From Prevotella sp. MGM1 (GTDB taxonomy: Bacteria > Bacteroidota > Bacteroidia > Bacteroidales > Bacteroidaceae): a stretch of DNA of 64,000 bases. This document shows, in pieces, positions 1 to 8,282 of this stretch (the stretch's first letter is position 1; each line of letters begins with the position of its first letter). The notes beneath the pieces are model-generated. The model did no database searches. It had not been told where the DNA came from and saw only the letters and a program-made list of their open reading frames with translations. The position numbers and the translations under genes were made by a program. The stretch covers positions 26,284 to 90,283 of the forward strand of contig NZ_BEWV01000204.1 in the NCBI RefSeq assembly GCF_002933775.1, given 5' to 3'.

Positions 1-4
1 CACA

Positions 5-1159
5 TTACGCTTCTTGTTCATCATCTTTTGATGATTTTTTTGCTTCAATAGCCGGAATAACGTTGTTGTTGCAATCGTCAATGGCTGCCTGTAGAACAGG
101 TTGATAGACAGCAGCCTCCTGTTCACCCATCAAGGATTTCAATTCCTCGTAACGAGCCTTCATAGTAGATATACGCTTCGGAGTATTCGGTTTGTCCTTG
201 CGAGTAAGGTATTTCACGATGTCAGCCACCTGCTTCTTCTTTATCTCCTCCTGTTCACGGACAGCAGCCTGAGCAGGGTCGTTCGCCTTGATGAAGTCAA
301 TCACCGCCGCCTTGAATGCTTCCTTATCCTCAATCTTGTCCCAATAAGGACGTAGCATGGTACGCAGTTCGGAAGGATTTACCTGTTTTTCCTCCATCTT
401 TTTGATGAAAGTCGTGTCCTCTTTAAGGCGCACATACACAGCGGCCAATTCATCATCCACCCGTTCGTATATGCCTTCGTATTCCTCCACCAGTTTTGCA
501 GCAGCTTGGGCGTGCGGTTCTATGTCCTTCGGATGTTTCCCATCAAGTGCCATCTGTTTTGCAATAGTTGCTTCCTCCGAAGCGCGGTTGCGCAGATCAC
601 GGACGGCATCCACAGCCTCTTGAAGTTTGAGGGGAAGCAGCCATTTCAGTTGGTCAAGATGAAGAAGCGCACCACCGGTTAGCGAGCCAGAGACCGTGGC
701 AGGAGCCGGTGGAGTTTCGATGGGAATGTCCGCTTTCTTTCCGAATAGCGTTTCTTTATCTTCCTCCGCTTTACGTTCCTGTTCCTCCTTCAACGCACGG
801 GCAGCAGCCTCCTGTTTGGTGGGTCGTCCCACATGCCGAACAAGAAGCGCCGGGTCGGAGAGATCCACCTTGGTATTCAACATCTTCTCCGCATCTGCCG
901 TTACCTTGTCCGCATAGCGAGCCAGCGGTTTTATGCGTGAAATATAGTTTTTGAATCGAAGCGACTCTGCCACAAAAGATCGACAATAAGGGAAAGCAGA
1001 CAGAAGAGACAGACCCAACTCGAAATCATTGCGGAATGAAGTCGTCATGGTACGCGCTTTCATCAGTTCCGGCAACACACGGGACTGCCAATTACAGTAA
1101 TCCTTTGTCCACGACTGCCGCTCCTCTTCCGACATCTGAGAGAATAATTTATTTGCCAT
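5..1159 (-). CDS. Hypothetical protein of the virion module (384 aa)
   Basis: Function not recognised. The protein is strongly charged and helical, with an early segment GRPTKQEAAARALKEEQERK of coiled-coil character, a Pro/Ala-rich hinge near residues 145-160, and Lys/Glu-rich helices to the C-terminus. The ATG directly follows an AT-rich leader and a phage-type promoter, so the start is well supported. It is the last gene in this direction inside the window, just after the tail tube-like gene, so a structural or assembly role is likely by position only. Confidence 0.75.
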   Translation of the reverse strand: MANKLFSQMSEEERQSWTKDYCNWQSRVLPELMKARTMTTSFRNDFELGLSLLSAFPYCRSFVAESLRFKNYISRIKPLARYADKVTADAEKMLNTKVDLSDPALLVRHVGRPTKQEAAARALKEEQERKAEEDKETLFGKKADIPIETPPAPATVSGSLTGGALLHLDQLKWLLPLKLQEAVDAVRDLRNRASEEATIAKQMALDGKHPKDIEPHAQAAAKLVEEYEGIYERVDDELAAVYVRLKEDTTFIKKMEEKQVNPSELRTMLRPYWDKIEDKEAFKAAVIDFIKANDPAQAAVREQEEIKKKQVADIVKYLTRKDKPNTPKRISTMKARYEELKSLMGEQEAAVYQPVLQAAIDDCNNNVIPAIEAKKSSKDDEQEA

Positions 1160-1206
1160 GATTTAATGAATTTATGAATGAATGAAACGATTGATTTATG
1201 AATTTA
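1160..1206 (-). repeat. TTCAT-rich leader, copy 1
   Basis: On the minus strand the 5' leader of the gene starting at 1159 is built of TTCATAAATTCAT-like 7-8 nt steps ending TTAAATC before the ATG. Near-identical leaders precede the genes starting at 16751, 54106, 57086, 58871 and 59234. Confidence 0.6.
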
Positions 1207-1210
1207 TACG

Positions 1211-1247
1211 CAAAAATAGGAACAGGGGAAGAAGAATGCGGGACAAA
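1211..1247 (-). promoter_or_regulatory. Late-type promoter P1 (TTTGTCCC-25-TATTTTTG)
   Basis: Minus-strand TATTTTTG (1218-1211) lies 25 nt downstream of TTTG (1247-1244), which continues as TCCC. The -7 element is the Bacteroidetes form, but the spacer is 5-6 nt longer than the usual 19-20 nt. The same arrangement occurs before the tape measure gene, the distal tail gene and the spanin gene. Confidence 0.6.
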
Positions 1248-1282
1248 ACAGGGGAGGAGGGGAAACCATGCAGGGACGGGAA

Positions 1283-1319
1283 TATAAAAAACGTCCCTCG
1301 CTATAGTAAACGAGGAACG
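1283..1319 (-). terminator. Intrinsic terminator after tail tube gene
   Basis: On the minus strand CGTTCCTCG and CGAGGGACG form a stem around a 10 nt loop, followed by a run of T. It lies just downstream of the tail tube-like gene (stop at 1348) and ends that unit before promoter P1. Confidence 0.7.
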
Positions 1320-1347
1320 CATTAGGAATATCTAAAAGACAACGGTT

Positions 1348-1905
1348 TTATCCTCCGGTAGTAGCAGCGGAAGCAAGCAGGGAATCCCAACCATCTTCCG
1401 GTGCTTCCACATAGAAGTTCGGGAAAGTGACACCACTAAGTTTGAACTCAAGAGTTGTCTGACGATCATCGCCAGGTGCGGCACCCGTGTCCGTCTTGAT
1501 ACCACCAGACTCCGCTTTGAGACGACGGTTGGGGTCATAGAGGATTTGGTTGTCTTCACCATCGGGTACGATGACACCGATGTTCAGGTTGTTGAAAGAA
1601 CGAGCAAGCTCAGAAGTCTTGCGGTTTACCTTATCGAGGATAGCATTCCACGTCTGGTTGTAGCCACCATTTGGACCCTGACTTTCGCCCTGTACATGCT
1701 GCGAGTCGTCCTTCAGTTCAATTTTGTAGAGACCTTTTCCTGACTTAAAAGTAGGAGTAGAATACACATTCTTTGTGCGAGTAAGCGGTGCTGCAAGGTC
1801 ACTCTTCAAGAAGACATACGCTACCGCAGCGGTGCCGGCTATGTTTTCCTCGCAGAAATCAGAGGTCAAGAAGTCCTCAAGATTCGGGCAATTCTGTTCA
1901 GCCAT
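1348..1905 (-). CDS. Putative tail tube / major tail protein
   Basis: About 185 aa when started at the ATG at 1905 (MAEQNCPN); the frame is open further upstream but that stretch overlaps the hairpin after the capsid gene. Size, a beta-rich C-terminus (LEFKLSGVTFPNFYVEAPED) and position immediately downstream of the major capsid gene fit a tail tube protein. No decisive motif is visible, so the assignment rests on context. Confidence 0.5.
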   Translation of the reverse strand: MAEQNCPNLEDFLTSDFCEENIAGTAAVAYVFLKSDLAAPLTRTKNVYSTPTFKSGKGLYKIELKDDSQHVQGESQGPNGGYNQTWNAILDKVNRKTSELARSFNNLNIGVIVPDGEDNQILYDPNRRLKAESGGIKTDTGAAPGDDRQTTLEFKLSGVTFPNFYVEAPEDGWDSLLASAATTGG

Positions 1906-1950
1906 AATTATGAATGAAATTTGAGTTATACATTGGTAAAATTGATGAGT

Positions 1951-1982
1951 GTCGGGTGACGGCAGTGATTCCGTCACCCGAC
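1951..1982. promoter_or_regulatory. 12-bp perfect stem hairpin after capsid gene
   Basis: GTCGGGTGACGG is repeated perfectly inverted around an 8 nt loop, immediately after the capsid stop codon and about 45 nt before the next start. There is no clear T run on the minus-strand side. It may attenuate transcription, stabilise the 3' end of the abundant capsid mRNA, or be a processing site. Confidence 0.6.
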
Positions 1983-1986
1983 AGAT

Positions 1987-3273
1987 TTACTCACTGAAGA
2001 AAGCTGTGAGGGCCATAGGCATCCCAGAAGCTGTGATGGAAATCTTGGCATCCGTCTTGCCGTTACTCCAAGACTTGAATGTCTTGCCAGTGTTAGGTAC
2101 AGCCTCCAGTTCAATCACATCATTTGCAGCAAAATCAGCCGGCTCAGTGTATGTCTCACCATTAACCTTTACAGAACCGGCACCATCTACAGACACCACC
2201 AGTTTAGAGTTCGTGTAGTCACCGTTTACCACGTCAGGAGCGATGGAGCCGTCGGACATGACAAACGTGCTGGACAGCGGAGAGAGCAGGCGAGTACCCT
2301 GAATGGACTGAACCTGGAAGATTACATCCTGTACATCCTCGTCGGAACCGAAATGCGTCTTGACAAAAGTCTGGTTGCTGAGCGAATCCACACCATACTG
2401 CAGGTTGTCAGGGATTGTAGCCATAAGGCGGTCGCCGACACCAAAGTTGTCAGAAGGAGCAAATTCTACCTTCGGCATTTCAGGGATGATGAAGTTTCCG
2501 TTAGGCTTTCCGTCAGCGCCCTTGAGGTATTCTACCTTGTCATTGCCGTGGAACTTGTTGGAATACCCCTGAGCGATATAGATACCACGCAGGATGTCGC
2601 AGTGGAGGATGACCTTCTTCTGCTTACGCAGACGAGCATCCCACTTTGTCCACCACTCCGCTACGACATCGTAAGGAGTAGAGTCGTGCGCATCAGTAGG
2701 TGCGGTAATGGCCTCGCAAGCGACAAGATTCCCGTTCTGAGAACTGATAATTCCATCAGCCACATCATGAGCGATAACCGTGTGGAAACCATCGTAGAGT
2801 GAGAGTTTCTGGAGGTCTTCGTCCTCTGCTGTCTCGTTCTCCATATTACCGAAGAAAAGGTTAGAAGTCAGATCCTCGGCATAAGACATCAGAATAGCCT
2901 CGCAAGCCTCTGTAGCGAGAGGGTACAGCCCACCAGGTTTACCATCAGTGCCAAAGACCGTCTCGACATAGTTGTCGATGTTGTCTTTGTAACGGTTCCA
3001 GGTCAGTTTAGCCACCAACTCGCGTTCCTTGAGGAAGCCAATCTTGTTTTGTACAGGCGTACCCACCTTCTTACGACGAGTGGTGCCACCCTTGCGGACG
3101 AGGAGGTGGTCAGTCCTCTTGAACTTTACACCGGAAATCACCTTAATGCCCAAACGGGTGAGCAATTCAGGGTCGTAGTAAGCAGGACCCATGACGATCT
3201 GCTTTCCTACTTGGTTGGCCACTTGAGTGAGCGCCTCACGGCCAATGAACACAGGAGCATTATTTTCAGCCAT
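1987..3273 (-). CDS. Major capsid protein with C-terminal beta-repeat domain
   Basis: 428 aa. Residues 1 to about 340 look like an HK97-type capsid subunit: N-terminal segment, a Lys/Arg-rich region (KFKRTDHLLVRKGGTTRRKK), then a long alpha/beta body. It lies directly after the protease/scaffold gene, the usual order. The last 80 or so residues resemble the bacterial Ig-like or InlB B-repeat type (VPNTGKTFKSWSNGKTDAK, ending MALTAFFSE) and would project from the capsid surface. Identity rests on context and size; no alignment was run. Confidence 0.8.
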   Translation of the reverse strand: MAENNAPVFIGREALTQVANQVGKQIVMGPAYYDPELLTRLGIKVISGVKFKRTDHLLVRKGGTTRRKKVGTPVQNKIGFLKERELVAKLTWNRYKDNIDNYVETVFGTDGKPGGLYPLATEACEAILMSYAEDLTSNLFFGNMENETAEDEDLQKLSLYDGFHTVIAHDVADGIISSQNGNLVACEAITAPTDAHDSTPYDVVAEWWTKWDARLRKQKKVILHCDILRGIYIAQGYSNKFHGNDKVEYLKGADGKPNGNFIIPEMPKVEFAPSDNFGVGDRLMATIPDNLQYGVDSLSNQTFVKTHFGSDEDVQDVIFQVQSIQGTRLLSPLSSTFVMSDGSIAPDVVNGDYTNSKLVVSVDGAGSVKVNGETYTEPADFAANDVIELEAVPNTGKTFKSWSNGKTDAKISITASGMPMALTAFFSE

Positions 3274-3306
3274 TGTTCTAAGAATTTTAGTTTTATACTA
3301 TGATAA

Positions 3307-4863
3307 TTACTTGTGGAGTTTTGCCTTGTATTCGTCAAGAATACGCTTATTCTCCATCGGAGAGAGATTGTCATTGTAGGCCGGCATACCGCCTTCCTTG
3401 GTCAGATTAACACCTCTGCCGTTGGTAGATGGACTTTCATCTGTTGTTTCGGCAGCAGTGTGGGTAAGCGCAGTAATCTGTGCATCACGGTCGGCGATGG
3501 CCTGCTGTGCCGTAGCCAGTTGTTCCTGCACGTCATGCAGCTGCTGCTCCGCCGTCTGACGAGCCTCCTGTTCAGCCTGGATAGCCTGAGCGTGCTCGTT
3601 ACGAAGTTCGGAGAGCGCCTGCTCATGTGCAGCGTTCAATTCCTGTTCACGATTTGCGATTGCATTCTGACGGTCAGCGGCATTATCGGCCACCTGCTGT
3701 TCCAGTTCTGCAACACGGTTTTCGGCCTTCTGCCTTGCAGCAGCCGAATCAGCGAGCGACGTTTCCATTTGGTCGAGCATGGCCGGCACGAAGTGTGCCC
3801 CCTCCTCATTGACCACCAGTTCCTGTACGCCACACGCCGAAGCGATGTGAGTGTATTCCTTCATTTTGGATTTAGTTTGAGAATTAGAAGTTTCTTGTGA
3901 AGCGCCACCATCGGTGGCGTTAGATTTTGTTTTTCCGGGTGCTTGTTTGGTGCGCGTTATACGTGCCGCCCCATCGTAGAGCGCGAAAGCACGAAGAATG
4001 GTGTCGCCGAAAGAAGCCTGAGCGTCACAGAGCACACCCGCCACATCCTCGGCATTGAATATCTTGCCATGAATATGGTCGTCGGTCGCTGCGGGGAAAG
4101 CAGCAAGCACATCCGAGCGAAACTCCACACCGAGGTCAGAAAGTTCTTTGACCAGAAGTTTGTCGTTGCCCTCATTCGCTATGTCACGGATGCAACGGTT
4201 CTTATCGAACGACTCAGGGTCGTAAATCTCGTGATACGTCTCGTTGGTATATTTGTTCATTTCTCCGTCCTTCTCCGTATAAAAGGCCGCCATCACACCA
4301 ATACAACCTATACGGTTTTTCTGGTGCATGAAATACACCTCATCACACAATGAAGCGAGGTACATACCGGCCGACGCGCACATGCCGTCGATGAAAGCAA
4401 GGACAGGTTGGTTGAGCGAGTGCGCATATTCGATGGCCTGCTGGAAATCATTTTTCGCCCATGCCGATCCACCCGGCGTGTCGATATAGAAGATATGTCC
4501 CCGGCACATCTTATCGTTGGCCGCCCGGACGAGCCAGTCACGAAGTTCTGCAGAACCATAGGAACAAGCACCCCCATTGCGAGTGATAGGTCCCTGAACA
4601 GGCAGCACATTGACGAAAGGAGTCTCCATTGAACCGAGTTTCCAAGAATACTTCACCTTACCATCATCCGTAACCTGATATTCGAGAATATCAGGAACAG
4701 CACCTTGTGTGTGCTGTACAGCCACAAAAGGATGCTTCTTCTCCTTAAAAGAGATGGGCGAATGCGTATTCAAGTTGTGTTCAATCACCGAACGAGAAGC
4801 GTGAACAAAATCCGGAGAAATCATCCACAATTTGGTAGTCAGTATTTCAAGCAATCCATTCAT
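3307..4863 (-). CDS. Fused S49/ClpP-type prohead protease and scaffold
   Basis: 518 aa. The N-terminal half shows the S49 (SppA-like) fold: FYIDTPGGSAWAKNDF, then FIDGMCASAGMYLAS, where the Ser of ASAG is the expected nucleophile. After a Lys/Ser/Thr-rich linker near residue 310, residues 340-470 form a long Gln/Glu/Ala coiled coil typical of a scaffold, and the end is MENKRILDEYKAKLHK. Known role of such fusions: the scaffold part directs capsid assembly and the protease then removes it. It lies immediately upstream of the capsid gene. Confidence 0.85.
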   Translation of the reverse strand: MNGLLEILTTKLWMISPDFVHASRSVIEHNLNTHSPISFKEKKHPFVAVQHTQGAVPDILEYQVTDDGKVKYSWKLGSMETPFVNVLPVQGPITRNGGACSYGSAELRDWLVRAANDKMCRGHIFYIDTPGGSAWAKNDFQQAIEYAHSLNQPVLAFIDGMCASAGMYLASLCDEVYFMHQKNRIGCIGVMAAFYTEKDGEMNKYTNETYHEIYDPESFDKNRCIRDIANEGNDKLLVKELSDLGVEFRSDVLAAFPAATDDHIHGKIFNAEDVAGVLCDAQASFGDTILRAFALYDGAARITRTKQAPGKTKSNATDGGASQETSNSQTKSKMKEYTHIASACGVQELVVNEEGAHFVPAMLDQMETSLADSAAARQKAENRVAELEQQVADNAADRQNAIANREQELNAAHEQALSELRNEHAQAIQAEQEARQTAEQQLHDVQEQLATAQQAIADRDAQITALTHTAAETTDESPSTNGRGVNLTKEGGMPAYNDNLSPMENKRILDEYKAKLHK

Positions 4864-4891
4864 ATATTTGAATTATTGAATTTTCATATTG

Positions 4892-4899
4892 CAAAAATA
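4892..4899 (-). promoter_or_regulatory. -7 promoter element before protease gene
   Basis: Minus-strand TATTTTTG followed by C about 30 nt before the protease ATG matches the Bacteroidetes -7 element. A TTTG at 4940-4937 is 37 nt away, too far for either promoter class seen here, so the upstream half is uncertain. Confidence 0.45.
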
Positions 4900-5049
4900 A
4901 GAAAGCGGGATAGGGGAGAATGGAATGGGAAAGAGACAAAAAAGAACGTTTTAGGGAGTAGAAGCAAGTAAATTTCACTACTTACAGAACATTCCAAATG
5001 ATGAAAGAACGACTCACAAGATGGAAAAATACAAGATATAATTACAGAG

Positions 5050-5083
5050 AAAAACAAAAAGGCCGACAGAAAACTGCCGGCCC
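5050..5083 (-). terminator. Intrinsic terminator after the 5169-5645 gene
   Basis: Minus-strand GGGCCGGCAG, a short T loop, CTGTCGGCC, then a T-rich tail. It closes the upstream unit before the protease promoter. About 100 nt on either side hold no credible gene. Confidence 0.8.
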
Positions 5084-5168
5084 AAAACAAAAGTTAAACC
5101 CAACGCCGTCACGCAGACGACCATTATCCAATCTTTTTACCTTGTACCACTATACCTATATATATATA

Positions 5169-5645
5169 TTATGAAAGCGCGATAAGAGCACTCAGAGAAG
5201 ACAACTTTATTTTGATTGTGAGAGAAGAGCTTGATGATTCCGTATTTTCCGTATTGCATACCGAAGTGTTAGCGAGCGAGCGAGACAACCATTTTGTATT
5301 GTCATCACGCGTAAAAACCACATGGAAGTCCTGTAAGTACAAAGGCTCCAAGGCATTTACCACCTCTGCACGCCGTAAGGTCACTGACAATTGGATGTCA
5401 TGCTCATAGACAACACCTGCAGACTGACGAGTATCAGAGACTTTGACCATAGGATAGTCCGCCATCACAAATTCACCATCGTCAGGAGAGAGTGAGAAAG
5501 CTGCCACCGGAGTACCAGACAAAGCCCCCTCTGCAAGTGCCATAGACTTCGAGGAGACATTGAACGGGATAGGGAACGTACATTGGCTATCCAAATAAAT
5601 CTCCATACGGACAATATCTGATATATGGTTTTCGAGACAAGACAT
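5169..5645 (-). CDS. Hypothetical protein, virion region (158 aa)
   Basis: Not recognised. A mostly beta, soluble protein with a Ser-rich stretch (TENTESSSSSLTIKIKLSS) near the end. It is followed by a strong terminator and precedes the protease/capsid unit. Size and position would suit a head-tail connector or tail completion protein, but nothing in the sequence proves this. Confidence 0.6.
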   Translation of the reverse strand: MSCLENHISDIVRMEIYLDSQCTFPIPFNVSSKSMALAEGALSGTPVAAFSLSPDDGEFVMADYPMVKVSDTRQSAGVVYEHDIQLSVTLRRAEVVNALEPLYLQDFHVVFTRDDNTKWLSRSLANTSVCNTENTESSSSSLTIKIKLSSLSALIALS

Positions 5646-5819
5646 AATATAATACTATTAAAGATTATCAGAAAAACAAGCAAATAAACGAGAACACCCA
5701 ACATCCATAACTGGGAGAGAAGTATGAGCGGACAGACTGCCGCCATAAAAACATCGAAAACATATCATTATTTAACTATTTTTATGTATCAATTTTAATT
5801 TTGTTTACATATCATTTTT

Positions 5820-6560
5820 TCAATCTTCACCATCATATTTTGGTCGTCCACCCGTCAGTTCGTGTTCATCAATGCGAGATACAAGACCATCCTTGATGAT
5901 GGCAGGACTGCTTGCCAAGTATGTCGCTTCATTGTGCCATCTCTGTTTGAGGCGTCTCAATGTTTCCCTTTCGTTAAGATCGTGAGACACTGGAATGTCG
6001 TATTCCATAAAGAACCGTTCCATGATTTCCACGTCAGAACGATGGATATTGTTTGCCTGAGCAAAGATGCGGTTGCGCGTCTCGAAATCGAGGAATACCC
6101 GGATAAACGACTCACGAAGGAGTTTACGCAGTTGGTTTGCCGCCGATGAGTCCAGCGTGTAAGACTTTGTGGTGCGCTCCACATGTCCATTAACATAAAT
6201 CTCCCTTGGAATCTGTACACAAAGGAACTCGTAGGCATCCGTTTTAGTCCGGTTGTTAAGTTGTTCCAACGTACAAATCTCCGCATAAGACAGATAGTCC
6301 TCCGGGTTACGTAAGATGATAGGCTTACCACCCTGCGGCAATCGTCCACGCAACATATTCTGCCAGGCCGACTGCGAGTAGCATGATGCACGATGCTGCT
6401 TGGCTTCCGGAACGATGCGCAATCCATTAGCCAGCACCACGTACTCCTGCGTGTATGGAGAAAACACAACAGGCTGGTGAGCAGGCATTGACATGCCATC
6501 ACCAGTCGCCCGCATGAAAGCAGCAACATATCTGGAAGTACGGATATAAATGTTCGCCAT
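5820..6560 (-). CDS. Hypothetical protein (246 aa)
   Basis: Function unknown. I use the ATG at 6560 (MANIYIRTSRYV) rather than the upstream TTG. The N-terminal half has basic, aromatic-rich strands (GRLPQGGKPIILRNPEDYLS); the C-terminal half is helical and charged (NERETLRRLKQRWHNEATYL). The conserved small-residue start and location beside structural genes suggest a virion-related protein. Confidence 0.6.
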   Translation of the reverse strand: MANIYIRTSRYVAAFMRATGDGMSMPAHQPVVFSPYTQEYVVLANGLRIVPEAKQHRASCYSQSAWQNMLRGRLPQGGKPIILRNPEDYLSYAEICTLEQLNNRTKTDAYEFLCVQIPREIYVNGHVERTTKSYTLDSSAANQLRKLLRESFIRVFLDFETRNRIFAQANNIHRSDVEIMERFFMEYDIPVSHDLNERETLRRLKQRWHNEATYLASSPAIIKDGLVSRIDEHELTGGRPKYDGED

Positions 6561-6605
6561 AATCAAATGTAAATATATAGTAAATAGACTTATATAAGAG
6601 ACAAT

Positions 6606-6794
6606 TCATCTGTTATCGCCAGAGCCACTTATCTTATGTCGTTCCATACAAGACTTCAGTTTTTTGATGTTCATAGCGATATTCTTAAATTGGGATCCAG
6701 CATCATTCAACAGTGTGGAACAAGACAAAAAAGCCACACTGACTTCCTTAGCCAGTTTAACCCGTTTATACTGTTGATATTCTTTCAGAGTCAT
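6606..6794 (-). CDS. Small hypothetical protein (62 aa)
   Basis: A basic helical protein (MTLKEYQQYKRVKLAKEV) with no recognised domain. It lies in the same direction between the 246-aa gene and the DUF4406-like gene, with short gaps, and is probably cotranscribed. Confidence 0.5.
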   Translation of the reverse strand: MTLKEYQQYKRVKLAKEVSVAFLSCSTLLNDAGSQFKNIAMNIKKLKSCMERHKISGSGDNR

Positions 6795-6817
6795 ATTTGA
6801 ATAAAGTTATTGATTGT

Positions 6818-7144
6818 TCATTCATAACAGAAACGTAAGTTCAACCATCTTGCCACCTCCTTTTCAAGAGCGCAGCCACGAGAACTTTCGTGACCTTTGA
6901 GCAAACAAATCTCATCGCACGAGGCGAGAAAGAGACAGTCGAGTATGACCTGATATTTATATGGTATTCGTTCAAACAACGGTTGCAAGATACCCCACAT
7001 ACGAGTGGGATTAACAGGCTGCTCATCAGACTCACGTATCAGTTGCTCGATTCGATGGAAGTGGAGCATGTAATCCTTTTTTGTACGTCCAGACATAGGA
7101 CCTGATATATAGACCCGAGCCTTTCTCGTTTTTTTATTTCTCAT
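6818..7144 (-). CDS. DUF4406-like protein (nucleoside deoxyribosyltransferase fold)
   Basis: 108 aa. VYISGPMSG near residues 11-19 and SSRGCALEKEVARWL near 85-100 are the two hallmark stretches of the DUF4406 group, related to nucleoside 2-deoxyribosyltransferases. Such small proteins are common in phage and may act on nucleotides, but the substrate is unknown. It starts 9 nt after the upstream methyltransferase gene ends. Confidence 0.7.
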   Translation of the reverse strand: MRNKKTRKARVYISGPMSGRTKKDYMLHFHRIEQLIRESDEQPVNPTRMWGILQPLFERIPYKYQVILDCLFLASCDEICLLKGHESSRGCALEKEVARWLNLRFCYE

Positions 7145-7153
7145 TGATTAAAT

Positions 7154-7702
7154 TCATTTTTTCATAAAACATATCCAATGGGTATTACTCCTTTTACCAG
7201 AAATATGTCCAAATACAGGCTTTTCTGATGTCAGTTTCAGAACTTCGGAAACTTTGATGTCTGTTTCATTCCATTTGAATATGAGAAATCCACCGTGCAT
7301 CAGAACTCTGAAACATTCATTGAAACCCTTGGACAACATATCGCGCCAATCTGAATACAATGCACCATATTTGATATGCTGATACCCTTTTGGTGTTGCT
7401 TTCTCATTAAGACTGCCATATATGTCAGCAAATTTTGAATTGCCGACGTTTCGCAACAGATGGGGGGGGTCAAAAACAACCATTGAAAAGTGTTCGTCTT
7501 CATACGGCATATTTGTGAAGTCTGCCTGAATATCAGGATCTACTTCAAATGTTCGTCCATCACACAACGTCGTTTCAAAACTGCGAATGTCTTGAAATAG
7601 CACCCTATCGTCGTTCTTGTCGAAGTAGAACATTTTTCCACCACAACAAGCATCAAGAATTGGCGAAGTATCTGTTTTGTTTATTTCTTTATGGTTTCTC
7701 AT
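7154..7702 (-). CDS. Class I SAM-dependent methyltransferase, DPPH type
   Basis: 182 aa from the ATG at 7702, which overlaps the stop of the preceding gene. ILDACCGGKMFYFDK resembles motif I, and VVFDPPHLL is a DPPY-like motif IV, so the target could be an adenine or a small molecule. In DNA the DPPH codons include an 8-C coding-strand run (7462-7469), which is in frame here. One added or lost base would destroy the catalytic region. Confidence 0.75.
   Translation of the reverse strand: MRNHKEINKTDTSPILDACCGGKMFYFDKNDDRVLFQDIRSFETTLCDGRTFEVDPDIQADFTNMPYEDEHFSMVVFDPPHLLRNVGNSKFADIYGSLNEKATPKGYQHIKYGALYSDWRDMLSKGFNECFRVLMHGGFLIFKWNETDIKVSEVLKLTSEKPVFGHISGKRSNTHWICFMKK
7462..7469. repeat. Homopolymer tract G8 (C8 in the coding strand)
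   Basis: Eight G on the plus strand, inside the DPPH catalytic codons of the methyltransferase. The reading frame is intact as sequenced. It is one of 15 tracts of 7 or more G or C that I note in this window. Confidence 0.9.
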
Positions 7703-8282
7703 TGACAAAATCCATTTGAGACAATTTATTATATAGAATCTTTACCGAAAGACGCGCATTGTCCGAAAGCACCAGTTTGTCAGGAGAGATATAAGCATCT
7801 AATGCGTCACGGAGCGAATCGAGAGTAGGGTTAGGCGCACAATCATGGTGTCCGCATCGCTCCATTATCAGCTCATCCATTTTCCGATTATGCTCCTTGA
7901 GTAATTCCAGCATCATATATCCGCACAAGGCTTCGGTACGCATATCCTGATAAGGTGCATTCGGAAGAAGACGACGTATGTCGTTATTCATTGAGCACCA
8001 CAGCACGGTAAAGTCATTTGCCGCTACCTTCAGAAATTTCTGCGATAGGGTAGAAATGCGCTTAATACCCATGTCATCCAAATTCTTTCTGAGTAGTTCA
8101 TCATACCTTTTATACAGGACACCTACGGTGCGTGAAAGTTTTTTAAGCACCTCTATACGGTATTTTGCTGCCAGTTCCGTGGTACGAACCGCATACTGCC
8201 ATGCTATGTCCGCTATTACCAATGGTCCCAATGCCATAAAGTAATTCTCCTGTTTGGTAAAAACCTTCAAGCGTTGTTCCAC
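7689..8282 (-). CDS. Helical hypothetical protein, possibly fused to upstream radical SAM
   Basis: About 197 aa if started at the GTG at 8282. The same frame stays open upstream through SEEVFRQQVRQS to the 11-base C tract at 8332-8322, where one C fewer would join it to the radical SAM gene. The protein is helical, with a Cys/His cluster MERCGHHDCAPN near residue 140. It may be a separate gene or the C-terminal domain of a 515-aa protein. Function unknown. Confidence 0.6.
   Translation of the reverse strand: MEQRLKVFTKQENYFMALGPLVIADIAWQYAVRTTELAAKYRIEVLKKLSRTVGVLYKRYDELLRKNLDDMGIKRISTLSQKFLKVAANDFTVLWCSMNNDIRRLLPNAPYQDMRTEALCGYMMLELLKEHNRKMDELIMERCGHHDCAPNPTLDSLRDALDAYISPDKLVLSDNARLSVKILYNKLSQMDFVNEKP

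Noticed and set aside
4884..5090. A small hydrophobic minus-strand open frame
   Set aside because: It reads through the terminator and promoter between two units and is Phe/Ser-rich in the manner of A/T-rich noncoding DNA.
7462..7469. G8 tract in the DPPH methyltransferase as a broken gene
   Set aside because: The frame is intact and the run simply encodes DPPH. It remains only a potential slippage site.
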